Position numbers and translations under genes: made by a program. From contig JAEXBW010000100.1 in the NCBI GenBank assembly GCA_023393825.1, positions 1 through 25,850 on the forward strand: a DNA stretch of 25,850 bases, in the 5' to 3' direction. The stretch comes from Elusimicrobiota bacterium. GTDB taxonomy: Bacteria; Elusimicrobiota; Elusimicrobia; Elusimicrobiales; Elusimicrobiaceae. Below the pieces are notes generated by a model. The model had not been told where the DNA came from and ran no database searches. It was given only the letters and a program-made list of their open reading frames with translations. Within the stretch, counting starts at the first letter, position 1, and each line of letters starts with the position of its first letter. Positions 16,135-23,859 of the stretch are shown here, one piece after another.

Positions 16135-17451
16135 ATGAACAACGCCCGCCGCGCCTTTTTTATTGCACTTTGCTGCGCGTTATGCGCGTGCGGCGGGCCT
16201 TCTTTGCAGTATAAAAAAGATGTATCTTCTATGATGGCGCGCGGTAATTTTGAAGGCGCTCAGGCCAAAATAGAAAACAGCAAAACCAAGATTTACGGCA
16301 ATCATAACAAACTGCTTTACCACTTAGATTTAAGTATCCCCCAAACGGCGCGAAACAAACACGACGACGCCAATAAAAGCTTAGACGCGGCCCAGCAGGA
16401 AATTGAAGATTTACAAGCGCAAAGCGTAACACAAAACCTTGGCACGTTAGTTATAAACGATACCACGCAGCCATACCGCGCCCCCGTTTTTGAACAGTCC
16501 CTAACTTACTTTTACCGTGCAATTAACTATCTTGCGCAGCAGGATATAAACGCTGCCGCGGTGGAAGCCAGAAAAGCGGTTTTCTTTTTAGATTATACCC
16601 GCAATCACGAGAGAAAAACCTTTAATGACGACCCTTTTGTACAGTATTTTACCAGTATGATTTTTGAAGATACGGGCAGCCTTTCCGATGCCCGCCTCTC
16701 CCGCACTAATGCGCAAAACGCCTATCAAAAATATTTAAGCTGGTACGGCGCAAAAGCGCCCGATTTTTCCCTTCCGCAAGATTATAAAAATATGGGCGAA
16801 GTTGTAATATTTCACCTTAACGGCAAAGTGCCGTACAAGGTTTCCAATGCCATAAGTTTTGCGTGGAATGATATTTGGTTTGCGGCATCTTCCAACAGCG
16901 ATTTAGAGGGTGTATCCTCCGACGTTATAAGCGCGGTATACGCGGGCGCTTTCGGGCGGTCGGTAACGGTTTCATTTCCCAAGCTTACGCAAAATCCGTA
17001 TCAAATAGCTTCGTGCGAAGTGCAAACAGCGGGTATGCCGCCCGTAAAAGCGCAAACGGTGGCCGATATTTCCGCCGCGGCAAGTAAAACTTTAGAAGAG
17101 CAAAACGCAGCCATTTACTCCCGCACAATAACCCGCGCCGTAACAAAATATATATTGCGCGTGCAGGCGGAACATTCCGCCACAAAACTTACCAACGACC
17201 AAAATATAGGCTGGCTGGTAGGGTCTTTGTTCAGCGCGCTTGCCAATGTTACGGAAAAGGCCGATACCCGCTCTTGGTTCACTTTGCCCGCGCAAATAAA
17301 TATGGCAGATATTTTTCTGCCGCAGGGGCAGCATGATATAAAGATGATTTTTTATGATGATAAAGGTAATGCTATTGACGAGTATGTGTTTGAAAAGGTA
17401 CAAATAAGTAAGGGTAAAAGAATATATTTGTACCACACCACCGCCAAGTAA
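16135..17451 (+). CDS. COG3014-like lipoprotein with helical repeats
   Basis: A 438-residue lipoprotein with lipobox LCAC (Cys19) followed by GG. The N-terminal half is helical and TPR-like (for example VFEQSLTYFYRAINYLAQQ and INAAAVEARKAVFFLDYTRN), and the C-terminal half has the conserved features GEVVIFHLNGKVPYK, a middle helix, RSWFTLPAQINMA and a closing beta region. This resembles the uncharacterised COG3014 family, which I recall as a common neighbour of LpoB-type lipoproteins; that link is from memory. The function is unknown; an envelope role alongside the LpoB-like protein is inferred. There is no Shine-Dalgarno, and the 3-nt gap suggests coupling with the gene before it. Confidence 0.7.
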   Translation: MNNARRAFFIALCCALCACGGPSLQYKKDVSSMMARGNFEGAQAKIENSKTKIYGNHNKLLYHLDLSIPQTARNKHDDANKSLDAAQQEIEDLQAQSVTQNLGTLVINDTTQPYRAPVFEQSLTYFYRAINYLAQQDINAAAVEARKAVFFLDYTRNHERKTFNDDPFVQYFTSMIFEDTGSLSDARLSRTNAQNAYQKYLSWYGAKAPDFSLPQDYKNMGEVVIFHLNGKVPYKVSNAISFAWNDIWFAASSNSDLEGVSSDVISAVYAGAFGRSVTVSFPKLTQNPYQIASCEVQTAGMPPVKAQTVADISAAASKTLEEQNAAIYSRTITRAVTKYILRVQAEHSATKLTNDQNIGWLVGSLFSALANVTEKADTRSWFTLPAQINMADIFLPQGQHDIKMIFYDDKGNAIDEYVFEKVQISKGKRIYLYHTTAK

Positions 17452-17466
17452 CCTGAGGAGCAATAT

Positions 17467-18396
17467 ATGAAACGTGTTTTACTGCTGTCTGCCGTCTGCG
17501 CTTTAATGTGCGCTTGCACAATGTCAAACAAGAATCTTTTAAGCGAGAAAATTGCCAAATATCCCGCCGATAAATATATAACCAAAATAGCTTCCGACGC
17601 GGATAAGAAAACCGCAAAAGCTACCGCGCTTGCCGAGCTTAAAACACTCTTTGCCTCCCTGCCGCAATATCAGGGCAGCGCGCTAAGACGGGAAACCATA
17701 CTTTCCAATGCCTATACCGCACAGTGGTGGAAAGACAAAAACACGGGCAAATATTACGCCATAGCCGTTTTGGAAAGGGAACCCGCAATGCAAATACTTG
17801 CGCCATATTATCAGCCAATAGACGTAAGCCTTAGCGGCCTGCAAAGCAAAATAACGGCGGAGCCTGATAAATTTGTACGCCTTAAAAATGCCGTTTTAAT
17901 GCCGCCGTTTTTAAAACAACGCGAAGAGTTAGACAGCGAATACCGCCTGCTTTCCTTTTCCTCCTCCGCGTTTGACGAGGAAAAACTTTATTCCTTTAAA
18001 ACTACATACAACAAAACTTTTTACGATATAAAAATAAACACAACCATAGCTGGCCTTAAAGATAATACCGTAAAAACTTATATTATTGACGCTTTAAATT
18101 CGCTCGGCTTCGGCGTGGGCGAAGGTTTGCAGGAGTATGATATAGACTTGGGCATAGAAACGCTTAACGATAAATACGCCTCCAAAACCACCGACGGACT
18201 TTATTGGAGTACAGCCACAGCAAACGTAACGCTTAAAGATAAGCAAACAGGCGGCGTTTTTGCGGCGTTCAGCCAAGCCCAGCGCATAGGAGCATCAAGG
18301 GAAGAAGAAGCCCAAAGACGCAGCCTTATAGCGGCGGGGCAAGCATGCGCACCCGTAATTAAGGTAAAATTACTTGAGTACATAGAAAAGAAATAG
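17467..18396 (+). CDS. LPP20-like lipoprotein
   Basis: A 309-residue protein with a signal peptide and a slightly unusual lipobox MCAC (Cys17). After it, residues ~35-105 resemble the LPP20 domain: a short start, an Ala-rich helix DADKKTAKATALAEL, then a segment ending in KDKNTGKYYAIAVLERE. LPP20 domains occur in outer-membrane lipoproteins, including flagellar accessory ones such as FlgP. The remaining 200 residues contain a second mixed alpha/beta domain I cannot name (SLGFGVGEGLQEYDIDLGIE). It is the third lipoprotein of the run, with GAGGAG before the ATG and 15 nt after the previous stop. No flagellar genes are nearby, so a cell-envelope role is more likely. Confidence 0.6.
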   Translation: MKRVLLLSAVCALMCACTMSNKNLLSEKIAKYPADKYITKIASDADKKTAKATALAELKTLFASLPQYQGSALRRETILSNAYTAQWWKDKNTGKYYAIAVLEREPAMQILAPYYQPIDVSLSGLQSKITAEPDKFVRLKNAVLMPPFLKQREELDSEYRLLSFSSSAFDEEKLYSFKTTYNKTFYDIKINTTIAGLKDNTVKTYIIDALNSLGFGVGEGLQEYDIDLGIETLNDKYASKTTDGLYWSTATANVTLKDKQTGGVFAAFSQAQRIGASREEEAQRRSLIAAGQACAPVIKVKLLEYIEKK

Positions 18397-18408
18397 GAGA
18401 TAACTTAA

Positions 18409-19110
18409 ATGAAAAAATTTACATTGTTTTACGTTTTAGCTTTTACGCTTGCCGCCTTGCCGTGCTTTGCGCAGCAGCCCGCAGCCCAGCCCGCAAAAAA
18501 GGCGGATACCGCAGCGACTTCCGACAAAATACTTTATTCCCTCGGTTATCTTTTGGGCAATAATCTTAAGGAACAGCTTTTGCTTAACGGCGACGATGAT
18601 TTTAAAGCCATATCACAGGGTTTAAGAGATTCTTTATTAAACAGAAATTCTCAAACAGATATTGAAACATACAAACCCTTAATAGCAAAGAAATATCAGG
18701 ACGACGCCGCTAAAATGTCGGAAAAGCGCAAAACCGCGCAAAATAAATTTTTAGACGAAGCCAAGAAAGACCCTAAATCAAAAGTACTTTCAAACGGCGC
18801 AGTTATACAGATAACCAAAAAAGGCACAGGCAAATCGCCCAAAGCCACCGATACGGTAAAAGTACATTACGAAGGCACATTGCCCGACGGCAGCGTTTTT
18901 GACAGCTCCATTAAGCGCGGCACACCTGCGGAATTCCCTTTAAACGGCGTAATATCCTGCTGGACAGTCGGCTTACAGGAAATGCAGGTAGGCGCAAAAG
19001 CTAAATTATTCTGCCCCGCAGATACCGCCTACGGCGACAGACAGGCAGGCTCAATACCTCCGGGTTCGCTCCTTATTTTTGATGTGGAGCTGCTTGCCGT
19101 AACAGAATAA
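18409..19110 (+). CDS. Exported FKBP-type peptidyl-prolyl cis-trans isomerase (FkpA/Mip-like)
   Basis: Catalyses proline isomerisation during folding of exported proteins. The 233 residues have a signal peptide (1-21, ending PCFAQ), an N-terminal helical dimerisation domain (~35-130, with ILYSLGYLLGNNL) as in FkpA, FklB and Mip, and a C-terminal FKBP domain (~140-233) with the active-site features VHYEGTLPDGSVFDSS, the WTVGLQEM helix, PADTAYG and PPGSLLIFDVELL. Two cysteines in this domain (ISCWTV and LFCPAD) are unusual and could form a disulphide in the periplasm. It has GGAG before the ATG and follows the lipoprotein by 12 nt, so it may help fold the envelope proteins of this operon. Confidence 0.92.
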   Translation: MKKFTLFYVLAFTLAALPCFAQQPAAQPAKKADTAATSDKILYSLGYLLGNNLKEQLLLNGDDDFKAISQGLRDSLLNRNSQTDIETYKPLIAKKYQDDAAKMSEKRKTAQNKFLDEAKKDPKSKVLSNGAVIQITKKGTGKSPKATDTVKVHYEGTLPDGSVFDSSIKRGTPAEFPLNGVISCWTVGLQEMQVGAKAKLFCPADTAYGDRQAGSIPPGSLLIFDVELLAVTE

Positions 19111-19116
19111 AGTTTT

Positions 19117-19728
19117 ATGAATCTTAACTTAAGAATATCCATAAGCATTATAATATTCTCCCTGGTTATGACGGGCGCGTTTCGCGCGTACAGATTTTTC
19201 TCTGACTGGGGAGATAAAAGGCAGGCGCAGCAGGAGGCTTCCGCCCCGCGCCCGCAGGATAGTCTTTCTTTCTTTGAAAGCGGCTATATAGACCCTGCCG
19301 CCATACAAGAAAAAATGAAAGTGGAAATAAAAGACCCTGCCGTCGGCACTCCTAAAACAACCTCCTTAAGTTTGGTAAAACCCGTCTTTAACCCCGATGC
19401 GCAAGGCAATACGGAAGCGATACCTTTCCCCGGGCAAACACAAACACCGTCCGCAACGCCAAGTTCTTTAGATAAATACTCGTCAGATCCTACAATGGCC
19501 GCATTTACAAAAGAATTACAGGCCGCGTTAGGGCCTCAGACGGACTTTAAAGACGTGCTAAACCCCGGCTTTGATAAGAAAAACGCAAACAACCCGCAAG
19601 TGCAGAAAATTTTGCTTAAATATACTAAAGACCCTGCTTTTATGCAGTTAATGCAGGATATGATGAAAGATAAAGAGTTTATGTCCGCCTTTGAAGAGCA
19701 AATGCTTACAGGCAGCGGTGGAAAATAA
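19117..19728 (+). CDS. Membrane-anchored unknown protein with STI1-like C-terminus
   Basis: A 203-residue protein with a single N-terminal membrane segment (about residues 5-22), probably an anchor with the rest in the periplasm. The middle (residues ~35-125) is low-complexity, rich in Pro, Ser, Gln and Thr. The C-terminal ~60 residues (NPQVQKILLKYTKDPAFMQL then MMKDKEFMSAF) recall the Asn-Pro and Asp-Pro helical repeats of STI1-like chaperone-binding modules; this is a visual resemblance, not a firm assignment. It begins 6 nt after the FKBP stop and has no clear Shine-Dalgarno, so coupling is likely. Placement next to an isomerase would fit a protein-folding role, which is inference. Confidence 0.6.
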   Translation: MNLNLRISISIIIFSLVMTGAFRAYRFFSDWGDKRQAQQEASAPRPQDSLSFFESGYIDPAAIQEKMKVEIKDPAVGTPKTTSLSLVKPVFNPDAQGNTEAIPFPGQTQTPSATPSSLDKYSSDPTMAAFTKELQAALGPQTDFKDVLNPGFDKKNANNPQVQKILLKYTKDPAFMQLMQDMMKDKEFMSAFEEQMLTGSGGK

Positions 19729-19755
19729 ATTAAACAAACAGAGGGAGCAACAAAT

Positions 19756-20328
19756 ATGGGCATTATAGCGGCATCAATTATAATATTGGCTTTAATTTTT
19801 TACGCGATAAAAGACTTGCTCAGCGACAGGGATTTTTCAGCCTGGACAAATATGGCAATAACCTCTCTTATACTCTTTACAGTAATACTTTCCATATTTA
19901 TGGTGCTTAACAAAAAAGATGATGCGATGGCAACCGAAAAGAAAGAAAAACAAGTAGCCACGGAAGAAGCCGCTAACGAAGACCCTCAAGCCCCGCAGGA
20001 AGAAATGACGGACGAGCAGGCTATGATGGCAATTGCGCAAGAATATATATCCATAGAAGATGACTGCAATAAAAACGCGCCGAAAGATACCGTTTGCGCC
20101 GACGTCGCCTCTAAATACATAATAAGCAAGTACGAATTTACCGATACGGAATGGCAAGCCTTCCTGCAAACAGCCACAAAAGATAATTTGTTTGAAAAAG
20201 CCCGTAAGGGAGAAGTCGTTGACGAAGATGCCGAGGCCGACGAAGAAGATGACACAACATCCTCTGTAGAAAGCATAGCCCCGGCAAAAAAGGCGGAAGT
20301 TACACCGGACCAAACGCAGCACTTATAA
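19756..20328 (+). CDS. Two-helix membrane protein with acidic C-terminal region, unknown
   Basis: A 190-residue protein with two membrane segments (about 2-19 and 33-51), then a soluble region from ~52. The soluble part is Glu/Asp-rich, with a middle block containing two Cys (DDCNKNAPKDTVCADVASKY) that could pair, a helical segment (FTDTEWQAFLQTATKD) and a highly acidic low-complexity stretch (EDAEADEEDDT). I do not recognise a family. GAGGGAG precedes the start. It is the last gene of the run begun at 15538 and is followed by a strong terminator. Confidence 0.65.
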   Translation: MGIIAASIIILALIFYAIKDLLSDRDFSAWTNMAITSLILFTVILSIFMVLNKKDDAMATEKKEKQVATEEAANEDPQAPQEEMTDEQAMMAIAQEYISIEDDCNKNAPKDTVCADVASKYIISKYEFTDTEWQAFLQTATKDNLFEKARKGEVVDEDAEADEEDDTTSSVESIAPAKKAEVTPDQTQHL

Positions 20329-20341
20329 AATTTTGCAAAAC

Positions 20342-20380
20342 AAAAATCCCCGTTCTTAAATAAGAGCGGGGATTTTTTAT
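20342..20380. terminator. Rho-independent terminator, bidirectional
   Basis: A 12-bp GC-rich core stem (TCCCCG... with ...CGGGGA) flanked by an A-run and a T-run, at the convergent ends of the + operon and gatB (-). Both sides have the runs needed to end either transcript. Confidence 0.92.
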
Positions 20381-20402
20381 TTTAAACTTTTATTACCGTT
20401 TT

Positions 20403-21836
20403 TTACGCAAGTAATTTGGCAAATATTTGGTTAAGCACGGCGGGGTTAGCTTTGCCTTTAGACTTCTTCATCACAAGGCCCACCAACGCGCCTACCGCCT
20501 TAATGTTGCCTGCTTTATAGTCGGCAACGGCTTTGGGGCTTTGCTCTAAAGCTTCCTTAGCCCAAGCTTCAAGTTGAGCCTCGTCGCTTACCTGCGTTTC
20601 GCCAGAACTTTCCACAAGTTCTTTAACGCTCTTACCGCTTTCCCACGCTTTGGCAAAAATATCACGCGCCATTTTGGTGGATATTTTACCGCTTTCAATA
20701 TATTTGATAAGTTCGGCTAAATCTTTAGCTTTTATCGGGCTTTCGCCTATCTCTTTATGCTCGGCATTAAGCTTGCCTAATATGTCGGTACCTATCCAAT
20801 TTGCCGCAGTTTTTGGCGTAGCGCCAAGCTTAACGGCTTCTTCAAAATAGTCGGCAGTCTGGCGGGTTATGGTAAGCACGCCAGCGTCGTAGGAGTTAAG
20901 GCCGTATTGCTGTTCAAAAAAGGCTCTTCTCTGCGCGGGCAAAAGCGGCATTGCGGCTTTAACCTGCGCTATTTCCTCCGCGCTGATATACAAGGGCGGC
21001 AAATCGGGTTCGGGGAAGTATCTGTACTCTTGCGCGGTTTCCTTGCTTCTCATAACTTCGGTTTTACCGTCGGCGTCGCTCCACAAGCGTGTTTCCTGCC
21101 TTATTTTCCCGCCTGAAGAAAGTACTTCAGCTTGACGTGTAATTTCGTAATTTAAAGCGTCTTTTACGGCTTTAAAGGAATTTAAATTTTTAATTTCTAT
21201 TCTTGTGCCAAATTCTTTTTGACCGACGGGCCTTAAGGAAAGGTTAACGTCCACGCGCAACTCGCCCTTTTCCATATCGCAGTTAGAAATTTCCAACCAC
21301 TGCATAATGCTCTTAAGGGAGGTTAAATAGGCATAGGCTTCGTCCGCGCTTCTCATATCGGGTTCCGACACAATTTCAAGCAAAGGCACGCCCGCTCTGT
21401 TTAAATCTATCAAAGAGGCATTGCCCGTGTGCATGGATTTACCTGCGTCTTCTTCCAAATGCGCGCGGGTTATATTAATTCTTTTTGTACCTTCTGCGGT
21501 TTGTATCTCCACAAAACCGCGCTGCACAACGGGTTTGTCATCCTGCGATATTTGATAGCCTTTGGGCAAATCGGGGTAAAAATAATTTTTGCGGGCAAAG
21601 ACGGACATTTGGTTTATTGTGGCATTAAAGCCAAAACCCGCTTTTACGGCCAATTTTACGGCCTGTTTATTAAGAACCGGCAAAACGCCCGGTTGTCCGC
21701 TGCACAAAGGGCAGACGGCGGTATTAGGCGGCAAATCCGCTTTTGCGCCGCTGGGGCAGCTGCAAAACATTTTACTTTCGGTATTTAGCTGGACATGTAT
21801 TTCCAGCCCTATTACAGATTCAAATTCCATTTTCAT
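20403..21836 (-). CDS. gatB: Aspartyl/glutamyl-tRNA(Asn/Gln) amidotransferase subunit B
   Basis: Part of GatCAB, which converts Glu-tRNA(Gln) and/or Asp-tRNA(Asn) to the amidated forms. At 477 residues it is full length. Landmarks: EFESVIGLEIHVQL at the start, zinc-binding cysteines Cys25, Cys27, Cys42 and Cys45, the core motif FYPDLPKGYQISQDD, RAHLEEDAGKS, DLNRAGVPLLEIVSEPD and the C-terminal tail domain for tRNA binding (YqeY-like). Its presence suggests that at least one of the direct synthetases (GlnRS or AsnRS) is missing. Neither gatA nor gatC is adjacent. The start has no Shine-Dalgarno; a weak -10-like AT-rich block lies just upstream. It is divergent from the MurJ-like gene across a 23-bp gap. 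Confidence 0.97.
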   Translation of the reverse strand: MKMEFESVIGLEIHVQLNTESKMFCSCPSGAKADLPPNTAVCPLCSGQPGVLPVLNKQAVKLAVKAGFGFNATINQMSVFARKNYFYPDLPKGYQISQDDKPVVQRGFVEIQTAEGTKRINITRAHLEEDAGKSMHTGNASLIDLNRAGVPLLEIVSEPDMRSADEAYAYLTSLKSIMQWLEISNCDMEKGELRVDVNLSLRPVGQKEFGTRIEIKNLNSFKAVKDALNYEITRQAEVLSSGGKIRQETRLWSDADGKTEVMRSKETAQEYRYFPEPDLPPLYISAEEIAQVKAAMPLLPAQRRAFFEQQYGLNSYDAGVLTITRQTADYFEEAVKLGATPKTAANWIGTDILGKLNAEHKEIGESPIKAKDLAELIKYIESGKISTKMARDIFAKAWESGKSVKELVESSGETQVSDEAQLEAWAKEALEQSPKAVADYKAGNIKAVGALVGLVMKKSKGKANPAVLNQIFAKLLA

Positions 21837-21842
21837 ATCTAT

Positions 21843-21852
21843 TTAATATAAT
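21843..21852. promoter_or_regulatory. Overlapping divergent -10-like elements for gatB and the MurJ-like gene
   Basis: On the + strand TATAAT at 21847-21852 ends 8 nt before the ATG at 21860. On the minus strand TATATT or TATTAA (21843-21850) lies 7-9 nt before the gatB ATG. No Shine-Dalgarno or clear -35 exists on either side. Confidence 0.4.
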
Positions 21853-21859
21853 ATCAAAT

Positions 21860-23377
21860 ATGACTGCCATTACCTACAAAAAGGGCGCGGCCTTTTCCGT
21901 TTTATTTACCGTTGCGGGCAAATTTTTTTCCTTCATAAGCAGCCTTTTGCTGGCCTATTACTTTGGGGCGGATAGCGCGACCGATATTTACTTTTACCTT
22001 ATCTTAATTTCCGCCCTGCTTAACGGCTATTTACAGGGGATAAATACGGGCGTCGTCGTGCCTGAGTTTATGCATATTAACAAAAAGGACCATTTAAAAG
22101 CGGCGGATTTTGTTAATTATTTCCTTTATATTTATGTTTTTACGGCGGCAATTTTAGTGGCGGTATGTTTTATCTTGCCAAGGCAAAGTTTGGCATTCCT
22201 TTCCGCTTTTGACGCCGCCGCGATAGAGCAAAGCGCGCGCTTTATGGGCCTTAGCGCATTGTACTTCTGTTCGTTTTTTATAATGACTTTTCTTATCTCC
22301 GTTGCGGAATGTTTCAAACTGTTCTCAATTTATATTTTAAGCCCGCTTAATTCTCTCTTGCCGCTTTTACTGCTGTTTTTAACACTGCGTTTAGACGCTA
22401 TGTTTATCGGTTATATTCTGGCCTATGTGGTTCAAATTGCGGCGTGCCTTATACTGCTAAAGCAAAAACAAGGGTGGAGTTTTAAATTTAAAAAACCAGA
22501 ACTCGGCAAAAAATTTAAGCAGAATCTTTTATTCTTTCAGCCTATAAATACGGCGTGGGCGGCTGTTTTGTACGCGCCTTTATTTATGGTATCTGCCGCG
22601 TCTGCGGGTATGGTAAGCGCGGTAAATTACGCGCGTATGCTTTCCGATAGTCCATCTGACATTTTTGTACTTAAAGTCCAAAACGTAAGCAAAGTAAAAA
22701 TGACGGCGCAAGCCGCGGATAACGACTGGCCCGCAATTAAAAACACGCTTGTCCGCACCGATATTGTGCTTATGTTCCTGCTGTTGCCGTTTTGTATTTT
22801 TACGTCGGTATTTGCTTTTGATATAGTTAAAATGTTTTTTATGCGCGGCAGTTTTACGCTGCAGGCAACGTATGACACGGCGGTATTTTTATCGCTGTTT
22901 ATACTTTCCGTGCCTTTATATTCCGTCAATACAAATATATTTAACTTATTTTCCGCCGTAAGACTGGTAAAGGAAATTACTTTAAGATATTTTATTTTTA
23001 CGGTTATATTTATTTTCCTTTTTGCCGTAGCTATAAAAGCTTTCGGGCCGTTTGCCTACCCCGCAGTTTTCCTGCTTTTGTACCTGTCCAGAACAGGGCT
23101 TAATATATACACGGCGCGGCAATATTGCCCGCAGACAGATTACACGGCCCATATTTTATATCTTACCCGCATGGCAACAATTTGCTTTGCCTGCGCGTTT
23201 GCCACAAGGTATATATTTGCTTTCTACCAAGGCAATGTCTTGTTGAAGCTGTTTATAAACGGCGTATTTTTTGTATCTTTAAACGGTGCGGTATTTTGGC
23301 TAAACGGTGATTTGAGGAAGTTTATTGAAGCGCTTAATATTAAAGAAAACCGCCTTCTAAATTTTTTAGGGCAGTAG
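21860..23377 (+). CDS. MurJ/MviN-family polytopic membrane transporter
   Basis: A 505-residue membrane protein with about 12-14 hydrophobic segments. The pattern matches the MVF (MurJ/MviN) family: LAYYFGADSATDIYFYL at the first helices, VVVPEF, GMVSAVNYARMLSDSPSDIF in the middle, and FFMRGSFTLQATYDTAVFL near helix 9. MurJ flips lipid II across the inner membrane for peptidoglycan synthesis. The usual charged residues of the MurJ cavity cannot be checked confidently here, so a polysaccharide flippase of the same superfamily is possible. I chose the ATG at 21860, which avoids running into gatB and starts right before the first helix; an upstream frame exists from 21743 but overlaps gatB. No Shine-Dalgarno; a TATAAT lies 8 nt before the ATG. 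Confidence 0.82.
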   Translation: MTAITYKKGAAFSVLFTVAGKFFSFISSLLLAYYFGADSATDIYFYLILISALLNGYLQGINTGVVVPEFMHINKKDHLKAADFVNYFLYIYVFTAAILVAVCFILPRQSLAFLSAFDAAAIEQSARFMGLSALYFCSFFIMTFLISVAECFKLFSIYILSPLNSLLPLLLLFLTLRLDAMFIGYILAYVVQIAACLILLKQKQGWSFKFKKPELGKKFKQNLLFFQPINTAWAAVLYAPLFMVSAASAGMVSAVNYARMLSDSPSDIFVLKVQNVSKVKMTAQAADNDWPAIKNTLVRTDIVLMFLLLPFCIFTSVFAFDIVKMFFMRGSFTLQATYDTAVFLSLFILSVPLYSVNTNIFNLFSAVRLVKEITLRYFIFTVIFIFLFAVAIKAFGPFAYPAVFLLLYLSRTGLNIYTARQYCPQTDYTAHILYLTRMATICFACAFATRYIFAFYQGNVLLKLFINGVFFVSLNGAVFWLNGDLRKFIEALNIKENRLLNFLGQ

Positions 23378-23401
23378 AGTTTACCTGCTGTTCTAAGTAT
23401 T

Positions 23402-23594
23402 GCGTGATTTGGGTAGATTTAATGCTGTCCGTAGCAGAACAAATTTAGTTTACGGCACGCGTGAATTTTCAGATTTTGAGGAAATTTTACTTTTATTCCG
23501 AGTGCGAACTACAAGAAAGAATGGGAGCGAAGCGACTCTCGGTAGTTTAGCGAGGAAAAAATTAAAATTTACCGAAATATGGAAATTTGCTAGC
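23402..23594. repeat. Dispersed repeat element, copy B (short)
   Basis: A 193-bp block after the MurJ-like gene. It has the same ends as copy A (GCGTGATTTG at 23402-23411, TTGCTAGC at 23587-23594) and shared internal blocks ACAAATTT (+37) and TTTTCAGATTTT (+64). It lacks the extra ~170 bp seen in copy A. Between the gene stop at 23377 and the terminator at 23628 nothing else is recognisable; a 68-codon open frame spans the repeat but looks like chance. Confidence 0.6.
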
Positions 23595-23627
23595 TTAAAC
23601 ATCTGAGCGGAACAATTTGAAAGTCCA

Positions 23628-23652
23628 ATAAAAAAGCCCCTTGCGGGGCTTT
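23628..23652 (-). terminator. Rho-independent terminator of the initiator-type tRNA
   Basis: Stem AAAGCCCC/GGGGCTTT with loop TTGC. On the minus strand it is followed by a U-run (TTTTTTATT), so it ends the tRNA transcript. Confidence 0.88.
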
Positions 23653-23665
23653 ATCATCAAATCTA

Positions 23666-23739
23666 TTGCGGGGGCTGGATTTGAACCAGCGATCTCAAGG
23701 TTATGGGCCTTGCGAGATACCGGGCTTCTCTACCCCGCA
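23666..23739 (-). tRNA. Initiator-type tRNA-Met (anticodon CAT) with C33
   Basis: A 74-nt cloverleaf: acceptor TGCGGGG/CCCCGCA, D-stem GAGA/TCTC, anticodon stem CAAGG/CCTTG, T-stem GCTGG/CCAGC. The A11:U24 pair and the overall sequence match bacterial initiator tRNA rather than elongator tRNA-Met. Departures: the anticodon loop reads CCCATAA, so the universal U33 is C; the third initiator G:C pair (29:41) is A:U; U1:A72 pairs instead of the usual C1xA72 mismatch. CCA is not encoded (TAG follows the discriminator). A near-consensus promoter and a terminator flank it, so it is probably expressed. Confidence 0.92.
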
Positions 23740-23744
23740 ATATT

Positions 23745-23773
23745 ATTGTACCATATCCGTCTGAACTTTGCAA
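23745..23773 (-). promoter_or_regulatory. Promoter of the initiator-type tRNA
   Basis: On the minus strand TTGCAA (23768-23773), 17-bp spacer, TACAAT (23745-23750), about 6 nt before the tRNA 5' end. Confidence 0.72.
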
Positions 23774-23844
23774 TTTTAAACGGGATATAAGCAGGCTTTA
23801 CCTCTAAGAAATCACATCGCAAAAATAAACCGATTTTTTTATTT

Positions 23845-23853
23845 TGATATACT
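23845..23853 (+). promoter_or_regulatory. Extended -10 element directly before the NYN gene
   Basis: TGATATACT: TATACT at 23848-23853 with the TGn extension. It ends 7 nt before the ATG at 23860, so the mRNA may start at the A of the start codon. No Shine-Dalgarno is present. Confidence 0.5.
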
Positions 23854-23859
23854 TTATGT

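Noticed and set aside
21743..21859. 39-codon upstream extension of the MurJ-like gene
   Set aside because: It overlaps the gatB N-terminus on the other strand and precedes the conserved first helix; no ribosome site.
23400..23606. 68-codon open frame over repeat copy B
   Set aside because: Starts without a ribosome site, lies in the repeat, and the corresponding frame in copy A is interrupted by stops.
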